From positions 1 to 51,097 of the forward strand of contig JANBVI010000038.1 of the NCBI GenBank assembly GCA_024239075.1: a stretch of DNA of 51,097 nt, given 5' to 3'. The position numbers were made by a program, and so were the translations under genes. The stretch is from Fischerella sp. CENA71. GTDB taxonomy: Bacteria; Cyanobacteriota; Cyanobacteriia; Cyanobacteriales; Nostocaceae. Shown here piece after piece: positions 1 to 7,883 of the stretch (the first letter of the stretch is position 1; each line of letters starts with the position of its first letter). The notes beneath the pieces were generated by a model. The model did not search any database and had not been told where the DNA came from. It saw only the letters and a program-made list of their open reading frames with translations.

Positions 1-8
1 GAGACACC

Positions 9-62
9 AGATATAACCAGTTCATCTGTTAATATTTATTAACAGATGAACTGGTTATATCT
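9..62. repeat. 54-bp perfect palindrome with 2-nt loop
   Basis: Two 26-nt arms (9-34 and 37-62) are exact reverse complements around a TT centre. Each arm carries ATAACCAGTT or its complement AACTGGTTAT, the site that recurs through the next 650 bases. It could extrude as a cruciform or serve as a double operator or centromere-like site. The palindrome is seen directly; its function is inferred. Confidence 0.85.
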
Positions 63-660
63 GCGCTGATCCCCGAACCTCAAATTTTATATAACTAGTT
101 GTTTTGAACATCTAACTGGTTATATCTTTTTTGTGTAACTCTTGCTGGGCAAGGTTTTTGGCGTTCTTGTATTTCATAATTCTGAGCTTTTCATTCTTCT
201 TAATCTAACTAGTTACATTATGGTGGTTCGTCCTTTAATTTATCTAACTAGTTGTTATTTTAGCTAATTAAATAACTGGATTAGGTTTAATCAATAGTTA
301 TAGCAATTTTAATAGACTTAACTTGATGTATAATTTAATACTTTTAATTAAACCTGTGATTTACCCGCGATCGCATAATTACGTCTGATCAACCAGTTCT
401 TATTTTAGAAACCAGTTAATAAACTATGTAACTACTTGCTGGATAACATCTCAAAATTTTCTCCTTTTTTTGTATACAGTTTGTCTACAGTTGTAAACCG
501 ATAAATGCAGAAGCACTCGCTGGCGCGAAATGCCGGACGGCACGCTACGCGTTCACGTAGTGGCGCGGATATTTCACAACTACAACTATATCATAACAGT
601 TGTTGATGCTTCTGGTTACTTTTTATAGTACTAGTTAGATATAACTTAACTCGTTACAAT
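9..660. repeat. Cluster of AACTAGTT / AACTGGTTAT sites
   Basis: Palindromic or near-palindromic sites occur at 13-22, 49-58, 91-100, 114-123, 206-216, 245-253, 391-398 and about 629-640, in very AT-rich DNA with no convincing gene. The core is AAC(T/C)(A/G)GTTA. Irregular spacing and both orientations fit an operator, partition (centromere) or replication-iteron region better than a simple tandem repeat. ACTAGTTCTATT repeats at 5351-5402 share the core. No cognate binding protein is visible in the window. Confidence 0.55.
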
Positions 661-754
661 TACATAACTACTTATTGTTGATTAACGCAATTGTATAGCA
701 TTATCGCAATTTTTTCCTCTTGTATACAAATCGTCTACAATTGTAGACTTATAA
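456..754. repeat. Two copies of a ~49-bp GTATACA...GTCTACA repeat
   Basis: Copies at 456-504 and 706-754 share a T-rich lead-in, TGTATACA, then GTCTACA(G/A)TTGTA and (C/T)(G/T)ATAA. The second copy contains a perfect 16-bp palindrome GTCTACAATTGTAGAC (732-747). A related GTCTACAACTAGTT stands at 5384-5397. The block between the copies (about 515-562) has a GC-rich fold around CTACGCG/CGTAG, a short palindromic type common in Nostocales. It looks like a pair of binding sites or promoter-operators; function is unknown. Confidence 0.5.
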
Positions 755-1438
755 TTAGAGTCTGCAAGGTGTCATCTAGCACGCTATGCACTTTAACTCT
801 ACCATGTCTGTGCATTCGGTTATACATTTGTAAAACCAAGCCTTTTATTCAACTATTTCTGCTTTTTATTCCTACAAACTGCATTCATGTTTATAGTAAT
901 TGTTTAAATATAAACAGAATTAAATATTAATTTAAATCGTCATATTCACGGCTATTATTTTTTTTATCTCATATTAATTTGTTGTTCATAAGTTATGATG
1001 TCACCATTATTTTACCTCTGCTAATTGATTAGATGCTGCCTCTTTATTTATTTCTCTTTTCGCAAACTTCGCGAGCAATTGCACTCAGGCGATCGCCTGC
1101 GGCAGGGTGCTTATACCAAGGCCAATCCTCGAAATAAAATGCCCAGCCTTAAGGCGCATCTGAAGAACGAACCTTCTCTCCCTTTCCACATCTCGTGAAA
1201 AGTCAGAAGTTCATGACCCACAAAAATAAAGCCTGATAGACTAACAAACCCCAGAGGTAACTGAAGTGGAAGGTCTTGTCTTCCCCTATTTCTAGGTTTT
1301 ATGTGAGTAAGTTTTATTGCAAACTTTGCTTGGAAATATCCGATCAATAGACAGCATTACTTAATATCACAATACTCCTGTTGTGCATTACTACTACCAG
1401 AAAAGGCTTTTAGTATTTCACCACAATCACAGAAAGCC
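755..1438. other. Intergenic, no recognisable gene
   Basis: There is one HIP1 site near 1090, and short open frames on both strands resemble no family I know. Nothing here could be supported as a gene. Confidence 0.4.
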
Positions 1439-1801
1439 ATGCCACAGGACATACACAACATCTTCAACGAAAACTACTCAACTGATTTACTTAACCCAAC
1501 TGAAATCATCAATACCATGATTGATTTGCGAATTCAGTTAGCTGAGTTAGAACAACAAATTCAGGATTTGCAACCTGCTTTTTTCGCCGCTTGCATGGCA
1601 CTCAAAACTGAGAAAATAGAACTTGAACGTGCGATTATTTCTCGAAGATTAACACCCGCACAATGGACGTATTCACCCCTAATCTTGCAGCAACAAGACC
1701 AAATCCGCCAACTTAAACGTCAGTTCCAACTTGATCACGAACCTACTGGAGGAAGAGACATTACTTGGATGATTAAACTGCTACTAGCAAAGTCGGTTTG
1801 A
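1439..1801 (+). CDS. Small hypothetical helical protein (transposon cargo?)
   Basis: A 120-aa soluble protein with no signal peptide or membrane segment. Residues 20-60 are strongly helical and probably coiled coil (LRIQLAELEQQIQDLQ). The C-terminal half has two conserved-looking stretches, ISRRLTPAQWTY (about 67-78) and HEPTGGRDITWMIKL (about 100-114), reminiscent of small cyanobacterial plasmid proteins. It is convergent with tniQ with an 18-base gap. Because it lies on the inner side of the transposition genes it is probably carried by the element. I do not recognise its function. Coding use and coherent composition support a real gene. Confidence 0.6.
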   Translation: MPQDIHNIFNENYSTDLLNPTEIINTMIDLRIQLAELEQQIQDLQPAFFAACMALKTEKIELERAIISRRLTPAQWTYSPLILQQQDQIRQLKRQFQLDHEPTGGRDITWMIKLLLAKSV

Positions 1802-1819
1802 TGCTTAAATTTAAAGTAT

Positions 1820-2323
1820 TTATAGTGCTGGTTTCATTTGGCTAAAAGGGAGCCAGCAATACTCACAACAGCCATGCTCCCATAAGGCAGGAAGACGAAA
1901 GTCGGTGCCACAAGCAGGACACGCAGTTAATAACGGTTGTTGATGAAGTTCGCACACATGAACTCCGGCTTGTTGCCATACCTTTTGGTGAATCGGGACT
2001 TGGGCATAACATGCTGGACAAAGCCGTGTTCTCAGATTGAGAACCAAAGGGTCACACGGCAACATTTGAGTGAGTTGCTCTGTGGTAATTCCAAACAGTT
2101 GCGACAAAGTTGCCAGTTGCTTTGCAGTAGGGGTTCGACGGCGCGACGGTGTTTCCCAATCGCCGATCATCACACCTGTTACCCCGACAAGTTCGGCTAA
2201 GGAGTGACGGCTGAGGCAGTTAGCGCGGCGAAATCGTCCCAAATAATGTCCAAAACTTTCACCATCATACGGCTCGACTCGAAACACCCACTCACCAAAA
2301 GCATCGGTTTGTTTCATCGACAC
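1820..2323 (-). CDS. tniQ: TniQ, target-site factor of a Tn7-like (V-K CAST-type) transposon
   Basis: A 167-aa short TniQ, the size typical of type V-K CRISPR-associated transposons. The N-terminal half has the TniQ start (FRVEPYDGESFGHYLGR) and a helix-turn-helix (about 37-58). The C-terminal half has two zinc-binding clusters: C102/C105 with C124/H127, and C135/C138 with C152 or C153 and C156. In the family TniQ links the target-recognition complex (Cas12k-guide RNA in V-K elements) to the TnsC filament. It starts 10 bases inside the end of tnsC, so it is translationally coupled as the last gene of tnsB-tnsC-tniQ. Met3 is an alternative start. Confidence 0.85.
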   Translation of the reverse strand: MSMKQTDAFGEWVFRVEPYDGESFGHYLGRFRRANCLSRHSLAELVGVTGVMIGDWETPSRRRTPTAKQLATLSQLFGITTEQLTQMLPCDPLVLNLRTRLCPACYAQVPIHQKVWQQAGVHVCELHQQPLLTACPACGTDFRLPALWEHGCCEYCWLPFSQMKPAL

Positions 2324-3117
2324 TCAGCAGCAACTTCACTAAGGATGTTTAGGGATATGCTATTCAAGCCTCGTTCGAGCGATCGCACTGCTGCTTCCCG
2401 CAAAATCCGGTCTAATAGTCCAATATATCCACCTGTAGCGGGTGCTAAAACTTTTTGCATTTTGGCACTGCTCAAGTTTGAAGCTTGGGGAAGTTTTAAA
2501 ACGTGAGCTTCCCAAATCGCACTCGTTTGAGCTAGTTGAACACTAGTAAGCCGCTCATAATGGTAACTGGCAATAAAGCGACGATGAACCTGCTCGTCTC
2601 GTCGTACTACTGCATCAAGGCGATCAGTTCCTACCAAAACAACCGCTATTTCCAGTTTGTCTGGGATGTCTTGTAAATCTGAAAAGGTTTTCGGACGCAA
2701 CCGATGTGCTTCATCAATAATTAGCATCTCTACATTACAGGCTCTGAGTGTACGATAGACTCGCTCTCGGATCTCTGACAATGTACCCCGGCTTAGTTGA
2801 TATTTGAGTGCCAACAGAATTCCTTCAAACATCTCACGGTTGCCACTGTCTGGAGGTGACTGCCAATAAACTACCGGAACCCTTGGTGGTTCTGGAGGTT
2901 GGAGCAGGGGTGGATTTTTCAGTCGGTAGGCATCACAGGCTATCGTCTTACCTGTACGCGAGTCTCCTAGTACTCGACACGGAAGTCTTGCCAATCGTTT
3001 GCCATCAAGCCACCTATGAAACTGCTGCATTTGCTCTAATTCCACAACGCAACGTCGTTGCAGACGTTGTATATCAGCTTCTGATGCTTTCACTACAACC
3101 AATACCCCTGTTGCCAC
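2314..3117 (-). CDS. tnsC: TnsC/TniB AAA+ transposition regulator
   Basis: A 267-aa AAA+ ATPase close to V-K CAST TnsC in length. Walker A is GDSRTGKT (51-58), Walker B is MLIIDEAH (131-138, D135/E136), and a sensor-like stretch VVLVGTDRL and an arginine-rich region (about 165-180) follow. TnsC forms ATP-dependent filaments on target DNA, recruits TnsB and is positioned by TniQ. The start overlaps the end of tnsB by 25 bases and the stop overlaps tniQ, so the three genes form one operon. Lack of a long N-terminal TnsA/TnsD-contact extension fits the TnsA-less V-K type. An internal start would shorten the overlap. Confidence 0.87.
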   Translation of the reverse strand: MATGVLVVVKASEADIQRLQRRCVVELEQMQQFHRWLDGKRLARLPCRVLGDSRTGKTIACDAYRLKNPPLLQPPEPPRVPVVYWQSPPDSGNREMFEGILLALKYQLSRGTLSEIRERVYRTLRACNVEMLIIDEAHRLRPKTFSDLQDIPDKLEIAVVLVGTDRLDAVVRRDEQVHRRFIASYHYERLTSVQLAQTSAIWEAHVLKLPQASNLSSAKMQKVLAPATGGYIGLLDRILREAAVRSLERGLNSISLNILSEVAAECR

Positions 3118-4808
3118 TCTTCATAATCATGCACCTCCACCTCTGGTACAACCGCCACTGCTTGGCAGTCACTATCTTCTGAGTTCTCAATCACTGTTTC
3201 TGGCACTGACATTACCACAGAGCTTTTCTGCTCTAGTTGTGTACTGCTTGTCTGAGTTTTAGATTTGCGCTTACGCTTGCCTTGTATGTGTTCACCAACT
3301 TCTTGGGAGCGCAATCGTACTTCTTTTAAGATCGATTGATTAGTCGCTAGCTGCCCTGACTGACGTAAGGAGCGGCTCATTGCTTGAGCTTCAACCAACG
3401 ACAATGCTTCGGTTTCTAAACCGACTGCGTGGGCACGAGTAAGAAATCGCTCTTTGCTACCCTCTATTTGATAAATCAGGATGGTGGTAATGTCTCGTGG
3501 GTTGTAGCGAAGCACTACCCATGTTCCTGTATACCCCTCTAGATGCTCTCCTTTATAGGTCAGGTTGGCAAACTGAATATATCCACCTCGATATACCACC
3601 CGCCTTGAGCGTCGCATCAAACAAATATCTAATTCGCGATCGCTTAACAATGGTAACTGAGCCAGCAGTCCCTCTTCCCACCGTCCGAGGCGAGTTTGTG
3701 AACCAGTTCGTGGATCGAGGCTCTGATTGTAATGTTCTACAATGTAGCGGACAATTAGTCGCTCTAACTGCTCTAACGTCAGGCTGGCTTCTTTTTGTGA
3801 GCCTTTGGGACGTTTCTGAACATTGCTACCAGTATATCCAGGTAGTGTCGATAATAATTCACTGTTGAATGTCCCAAATGGACGCTCAACAATACCCCCT
3901 TCGCTTGGATATCGCCGTTGGCATAAAACTATCTTTAATTCGTTGGCAACCTGCTCCAAATGATTGCTATTAAATTCTTTGCCGCCATCGGTGTACAAGT
4001 ACTGCGGTATTCCATATGTACCCCATGCTTGCGTCAGTTCGTAGGCACTACTGTATTGCTTAGGCAAGATGGCGTGGCGTAATGCCAAACAAACTACATC
4101 AGAACTACGTGCTTCCATGCCCAAATACATTCCGACGATGCAGCGTGAGTGCGTGTCCACGACTGTGGTTAGCCATGGCCGTCCTAAAAGTTCTCCTGAG
4201 TGTGAGACTACGAAGATATCTAATTTGGTATGGTCGCATTGCCAAACTTGATTGCTGTTGACTATCTCAATTTCTAGTCCCTCTCGTGTCTTCAACGTCA
4301 GTTTCTCACCTTGCCATCCCAATGATCGCACTCGTTGCTTTTGAGCTTGTTTGTCTATCTCTGATTGCAATATCCGGTACACTGTGGCTCGGCTTGGATA
4401 ATCACATATTCCTAATTCATCAGCTCTTGCTGCAACGAGCACTGCCACTTGCGCTCGGCTCATTCGCCTTGAGCCTCGGTTTCCCTGACGATAAGTCTTG
4501 AGGATATATTCTAGCCACTCTTGCGAGACTCGATGTGAGCCAAGGTCTTTTCGCGAGTGCCTGATGATACCACTCATTCCGCTCTTCCGCCACTGTTGCA
4601 TTAAGCGTTGCACATTCCTCACAGTCATTCCTAACTGCTTGGCTACTGCGAGCTGTCTTTGTAAATAGCTAGCTCGATCTGGTGCGCTGCTGAGATATTG
4701 CATTGCTCGGATACGTTCGATTGCCGCATCCGATATTTCCACTGACGAAATCAAGTGACCTGTTTCACCGCTTGCAGTTTGATTGCTAGTTTCCACTTTC
4801 CTTGGCAA
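3093..4808 (-). CDS. tnsB: TnsB DDE transposase
   Basis: A 571-aa rve-type transposase. The N-terminal DNA-binding helices (about 25-160) include HTHs with AKQLGMTVRNVQRLMQQW. The catalytic core has D192 (WQCDHTKLD), D274 (LYTDGGKEF) and E308 (GGIVERPFG); the spacing 82 and 34 residues matches the D,D-34-E arrangement I recall for V-K CAST TnsB. A beta-barrel (about 400-450) and a basic, low-complexity C-terminal tail (about 510-571), which in the family contacts TnsC, follow. It is the first gene of the operon and lies next to the array of end repeats at 4832-5244. No TnsA endonuclease is present, so replicative (cointegrate) transposition is expected. Confidence 0.9.
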   Translation of the reverse strand: MPRKVETSNQTASGETGHLISSVEISDAAIERIRAMQYLSSAPDRASYLQRQLAVAKQLGMTVRNVQRLMQQWRKSGMSGIIRHSRKDLGSHRVSQEWLEYILKTYRQGNRGSRRMSRAQVAVLVAARADELGICDYPSRATVYRILQSEIDKQAQKQRVRSLGWQGEKLTLKTREGLEIEIVNSNQVWQCDHTKLDIFVVSHSGELLGRPWLTTVVDTHSRCIVGMYLGMEARSSDVVCLALRHAILPKQYSSAYELTQAWGTYGIPQYLYTDGGKEFNSNHLEQVANELKIVLCQRRYPSEGGIVERPFGTFNSELLSTLPGYTGSNVQKRPKGSQKEASLTLEQLERLIVRYIVEHYNQSLDPRTGSQTRLGRWEEGLLAQLPLLSDRELDICLMRRSRRVVYRGGYIQFANLTYKGEHLEGYTGTWVVLRYNPRDITTILIYQIEGSKERFLTRAHAVGLETEALSLVEAQAMSRSLRQSGQLATNQSILKEVRLRSQEVGEHIQGKRKRKSKTQTSSTQLEQKSSVVMSVPETVIENSEDSDCQAVAVVPEVEVHDYEEWQQGYWL

Positions 4809-4831
4809 AGATTTGTATTACTCCAAATTTT

Positions 4832-5250
4832 ACGATATTTATTTTGATATTTTTTAAAGTTTTTCTTTCAGTTAATTCCTTATAAATAAAGGTTTTAGCT
4901 TTTAATTTGTCATTTCTATTCTCTTATATCAGATATTTTCTTTGAGATTTTCTTTTTATAAATTTACGACATTGAATTTGAGATAAACCACATTTGAGTT
5001 GAATACAGACGTGATAATCCTTAACAGACAACGATTCCAGCCTCTTTACACCCTAAAATTTCTTTCAACACACACGAAATTTATTTTGATACTTTATTAT
5101 CATAATTTACGTCATTTTATTTGAGACGACAACTGTGTATCATATCGGGTGTACTACTTTGACCTCTAACCCTTCCCACACAACACTTTCACTCTCTTTC
5201 AACCGCGTAATCTATTTTGAGACAAACGAAATCTATTTTGATACTCGACA
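4832..5250 (-). mobile_element. Transposon end with six TnsB-site-like repeats
   Basis: A 19-bp motif, consensus ACGAAATTTATTTTGATAC, recurs in one orientation at 4832-4850, 4966-4984, 5074-5092, 5109-5127, 5205-5223 and 5226-5244, with a weaker copy at 4930-4950. The two outermost sites are nearly adjacent (21 bp apart). Read from outside, the minus strand at 5250 begins TGTCGAGTATCAAAATAG, i.e. the 5'-TGT expected at a Tn7-like terminus. No gene lies between tnsB and this end, as at the left end of V-K elements. Repeats and TGT are seen; the assignment as TnsB sites is inferred. Confidence 0.75.
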
Positions 5251-5281
5251 GCACCGATATTTTATTTTTTGGAGATCCCTT
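5251..5281. mobile_element. Half MITE cut by the transposon (family 1)
   Basis: Starting exactly after the TGT terminus, GCACCGATATTTTATTTTTT and the following TGGAGATCCC match (reverse-complemented) one terminal repeat of the complete MITE at 39798-39924. In that intact copy GCACC is preceded by the interior of the MITE, so the inner half is missing here. The simplest reading is that the Tn7-like element inserted within the MITE. GCACC (5251-5255) is then the predicted 5-bp target duplication. Confidence 0.7.
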
Positions 5282-5293
5282 AGAGGGATCTCC
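5271..5293. repeat. 10-bp stem-loop GGAGATCCCT-TAG-AGGGATCTCC
   Basis: Perfect 10-bp arms around TAG. It overlaps the outer tip of the MITE half and is not followed by a T tract, so it is a poor intrinsic terminator. The second arm may be flanking sequence or part of the element. No gene is seen between 5251 and 5460. Confidence 0.6.
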
Positions 5294-5350
5294 CATAGAA
5301 GCCTGCCTGTTTTTTCTACGTGGAAGACCCTCATTCCCCTCACCTCCTTA

Positions 5351-5402
5351 ACTAGTTCTATTATATGACACTAGTTCTATTCTGTCTACAACTAGTTCTA
5401 TT
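5351..5402 (+). repeat. Three direct repeats of ACTAGTTCTATT
   Basis: Exact 12-mers start at 5351, 5370 and 5391, spaced 19 and 21 bases, about two helical turns. The second and third are separated by GTCTACA, an element also present in the repeats at 456-754. The helical phasing suggests cooperative protein binding on one face of the DNA. It lies between the transposon end and the leader of CRISPR array 1. Confidence 0.6.
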
Positions 5403-5420
5403 TATTTTTGAGATTTTAAT

Positions 5421-5445
5421 AGCCCAACATGGTGAGTGTTGGGCT
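5421..5445. terminator. Possible terminator hairpin upstream of array 1 leader
   Basis: AGCCCAAC (5421-5428) pairs with GTTGGGCT (5438-5445), an 8-bp stem with a 9-nt loop. T-rich sequence precedes it (5401-5420) on the plus strand, equivalent to an A-rich tract after the stem, so termination would be mainly of minus-strand transcripts. It may insulate the array from the transposon side. Confidence 0.4.
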
Positions 5446-5460
5446 GTGGGTGCAAAAAGA

Positions 5461-5785
5461 TGTCGTATATTTTGCACTCGATTTTCAATTTTGTTTGTGG
5501 TAATACCGCCAAATAGCTACAGAATAAAGTAACTAAATATGTCAAAAACTTGACAACCAAAATAAGTACATTCTATTTTCTGAATCAGAGTGTATCGAGC
5601 CAATCTACACACTCCGCCCGAACCTTGAAAACCGCATAACTTCGTTGAAGCGTGTCGATGCCTTATGCAGCAATGTTTCCAGGCTACAAAATAGGCAACT
5701 TTTCTGAAAAATTTTTCCTTTTTTCAGGAGTGTGTAGATTAGGGAGTCTAAAACCCGCTCTGTGTAAGCGTTCCAGATGTGAACT
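5461..5785 (+). promoter_or_regulatory. Leader of CRISPR array 1
   Basis: AT-rich non-coding sequence immediately before the first repeat. It contains CCGCCCGAACCTTGAAAA (5614-5631), a variant of the GCCAGAACCTTGACAA motif found in the other four leaders, about 155 bases before the first repeat. Position and the repeat's GGAAAC 3' end fix transcription on the plus strand. Confidence 0.6.
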
Positions 5786-6530
5786 CTTTACAAACACATC
5801 GCCCCGAAAGGGGATGGAAACTCAACCGCCAGAAGTTTAGGATTGTCACTAGTGCTTTACAAACACATCGCCCCGAAAGGGGATGGAAACTGGGCTATTT
5901 GAACATCGCTGTAAATTTTCCAAGGCTTTACAAACACATCGCCCCGAAAGGGGATGGAAACCTGATTATTCCCTATTGCAATTGCGTTAACTATCTTTAC
6001 AAACACATCGCCCCGAAAGGGGATGGAAACTGACGATTCCTTGCTGCAAGGATGACAATTCACCTACTTTACAAACACATCGCCCCGAAAGGGGATGGAA
6101 ACCTTATATAAAAAATCTCCGGCCGCTTGAGGATGGAGAACTTTACAAACACATCGCCCCGAAAGGGGATGGAAACTTGGCGAGCAGTCCGCAGTAAGGA
6201 CCCCAAACGGAACTTTACAAACACATCGCCCCGAAAGGGGATGGAAACTTACATGCATCATGGGGACGAAAACCCGTCCTCTTTACAAACACATCGCCCC
6301 GAAAGGGGATGGAAACACCTTCTGTTCCCTGGATACCGAAATATCCATCGGTTCTTTACAAACACATCGCCCCGAAAGGGGATGGAAACATGTTGGTGCA
6401 TTCAATAAGTTGTAAAACCTATTAACTTTACAAACACATCGCCCCGAAAGGGGATGGAAACCTTCCCATCTCGCCACGAACAATCTCTGCCGCAGTTCTT
6501 TACAAACACATCGCCCCGAAAGGGGATGGA
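5786..6530 (+). CRISPR. CRISPR array 1 (orphan): 11 repeats, 10 spacers
   Basis: The 36-nt repeat begins CTTTACAAACACATCG, has the hairpin CCCC-GAAA-GGGG and ends GATGGAAAC. Starts are 5786, 5855, 5926, 5995, 6067, 6141, 6213, 6281, 6354, 6426 and 6498. Spacers are 32-38 nt. The last repeat is truncated after 33 nt (GATGGA then TGG), marking the distal end. No cas operon with this repeat type is adjacent: it differs from arrays 2-5. The GGAAAC tail and palindromic core suggest Cas6 processing and a type III style, so it may use the III-D machinery or an effector elsewhere. Confidence 0.97.
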
Positions 6531-6533
6531 TGG

Positions 6534-6798
6534 GAGTACCAGTAAAAATATTGACAATATATCAAGCTAGTATTACCCTGAATAAATCAGGATTATTTTT
6601 GGCGTGTCTAAGCTAGGTCAAAAACCCTGGAGAGCCGCCAAAATCCCCAGAACCTTGAAAAATTAATACTTACAGCGTTTCCTATCTTTGGGAAGATGAG
6701 AATAACTTGCAGTAAGAGAGGCTGAAATAGACTCTTTTTTGAGGTTCGTCAAAATCCTTCCCAGAATCGTTACTCTGCAACAGTTTCAGTATGGCAGA
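6534..6798 (+). promoter_or_regulatory. Leader of CRISPR array 2
   Basis: Contains CCAGAACCTTGAAAA within 6635-6660 and, further upstream, TTGACAATATATCAAGCTAG (from about 6551), which recurs reverse-complemented in the leader of array 3. The likely promoter (TTGACA-like box) therefore lies at its 5' end. No gene. Confidence 0.65.
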
Positions 6799-7501
6799 GT
6801 TTCTACTAACCATTACCCCGCAAGGGGACTGAAACCAGAAATAACAATGAATGGATTATTGTTGATCCTGCTAGTTTCTACTAACCATTACCCCGCAAGG
6901 GGACTGAAACTCTTCTAAGTCATTTTCTTTGAAGTTTTTGTAAGCTTCAGGTTTCTACTAACCATTACCCCGCAAGGGGACTGAAACATAAAACCTTCTA
7001 TTGTTGTCTCAATGGTTGCGTCTAGTTTCTACTAACCATTACCCCGCAAGGGGACTGAAACAAAAGATTTAACCTGTCTCGCATAAACCGCCGCATCTGT
7101 TTCTACTAACCATTACCCCGCAAGGGGACTGAAACATAAAACCTTCTATTGTTGTCTCAATGGTTGCGTCTAGTTTCTACTAACCATTACCCCGCAAGGG
7201 GACTGAAACAAGACAGTTAATCCATAAGTGACGCTCAATGTTTTTGTTTCTACTAACCATTACCCCGCAAGGGGACTGAAACCTTTCCATCTTATTTTGG
7301 AACCCGATGAATTACAAGTTTCTACTAACCATTACCCCGCAAGGGGACTGAAACTGTACCCCGACATGTCTAAAAGTGCGATAGTGTCCCAGTTTCTACT
7401 AACCATTACCCCGCAAGGGGACTGAAACGTAAAAGTGCGATCGCACTCGTCAAAAGGAAGGTAGGTTTCTACTAACCATTACCCCGCAAGGGGACTGAAA
7501 C
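6799..7501 (+). CRISPR. CRISPR array 2 (type III-D associated): 10 repeats, 9 spacers
   Basis: The 37-nt repeat begins GTTTCTACTAACCATTA, has the hairpin CCCC-GCAA-GGGG and ends GACTGAAAC. Starts: 6799, 6874, 6951, 7025, 7099, 7173, 7246, 7318, 7392, 7465. Spacers are 35-40 nt. Spacers 3 (6988-7024) and 5 (7136-7172) are identical. Transcription is plus strand, toward the III-D genes. Its repeat differs from array 3 only in the 5' third, so both should be cut by the same Cas6. Confidence 0.97.
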
Positions 7502-7579
7502 GAATGTTAGGAACTACCATCGCTTTTTTGCCATGTTACACCCCATTTTTGGCTAGTTTACCAATTAGAGGTATTACTT

Positions 7580-7692
7580 AGGCCTTTCCAATTAATAAAA
7601 TGCCCTTAAGTCGAAGCGCGCCCTTCTGGCGAAAGCGCCTAAATTCTTGGGCGGATGCCAAAATATATTTAATACGGCGCTTGCTTTTATTA
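7580..7692. mobile_element. Decayed MITE (family 1)
   Basis: Begins AGGCCTTTCCAATTAATAAA (7580) like the terminal repeats at 37555 and 39924, has an inner GC-rich fold (GCGC...GGCGAAAGCGC) and an AATATATTTAATACGGC segment matching the AATATATTTGATAGGGC of the 37555 copy. The right tip is lost. The rest of the gap up to 7883 shows nothing further. Confidence 0.5.
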
Positions 7693-7883
7693 CGAGTAAG
7701 TGCCTTAGCTTGGCAGACTACTATATCAACACTTCTACAACACCTCCGGGATATGGGTTGATTTTGTTTCCCTTATGGGGATGTAAATAGCAACTTGATA
7801 TACAATGATGAGAACTTAATGATTTCAAAAACAACGCACTAAATGCGGGTATATTCTGATTTGTTTGGATTTATAAGCACAAA

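Noticed and set aside
691-930. 79-aa frame
   Set aside because: Cys- and Ile-rich composition of random AT-rich DNA; overlaps the GTATACA repeat and lacks a ribosome site or family resemblance.
1111-1347. 78-aa minus-strand frame
   Set aside because: No recognisable motif and no ribosome-binding site that I can defend; left as intergenic.
5250-5460. tRNA gene as attachment site of the transposon
   Set aside because: V-K elements often sit near tRNA genes, but no cloverleaf or T-loop sequence could be found here; the hairpin at 5271-5293 is not tRNA-like.
5779-6483. Open frames inside CRISPR array 1 on both strands
   Set aside because: They are translations of the repeat (ALQTHRPERGWK-type and its reverse) and have no independent coding evidence; the same applies to frames in arrays 2-5.
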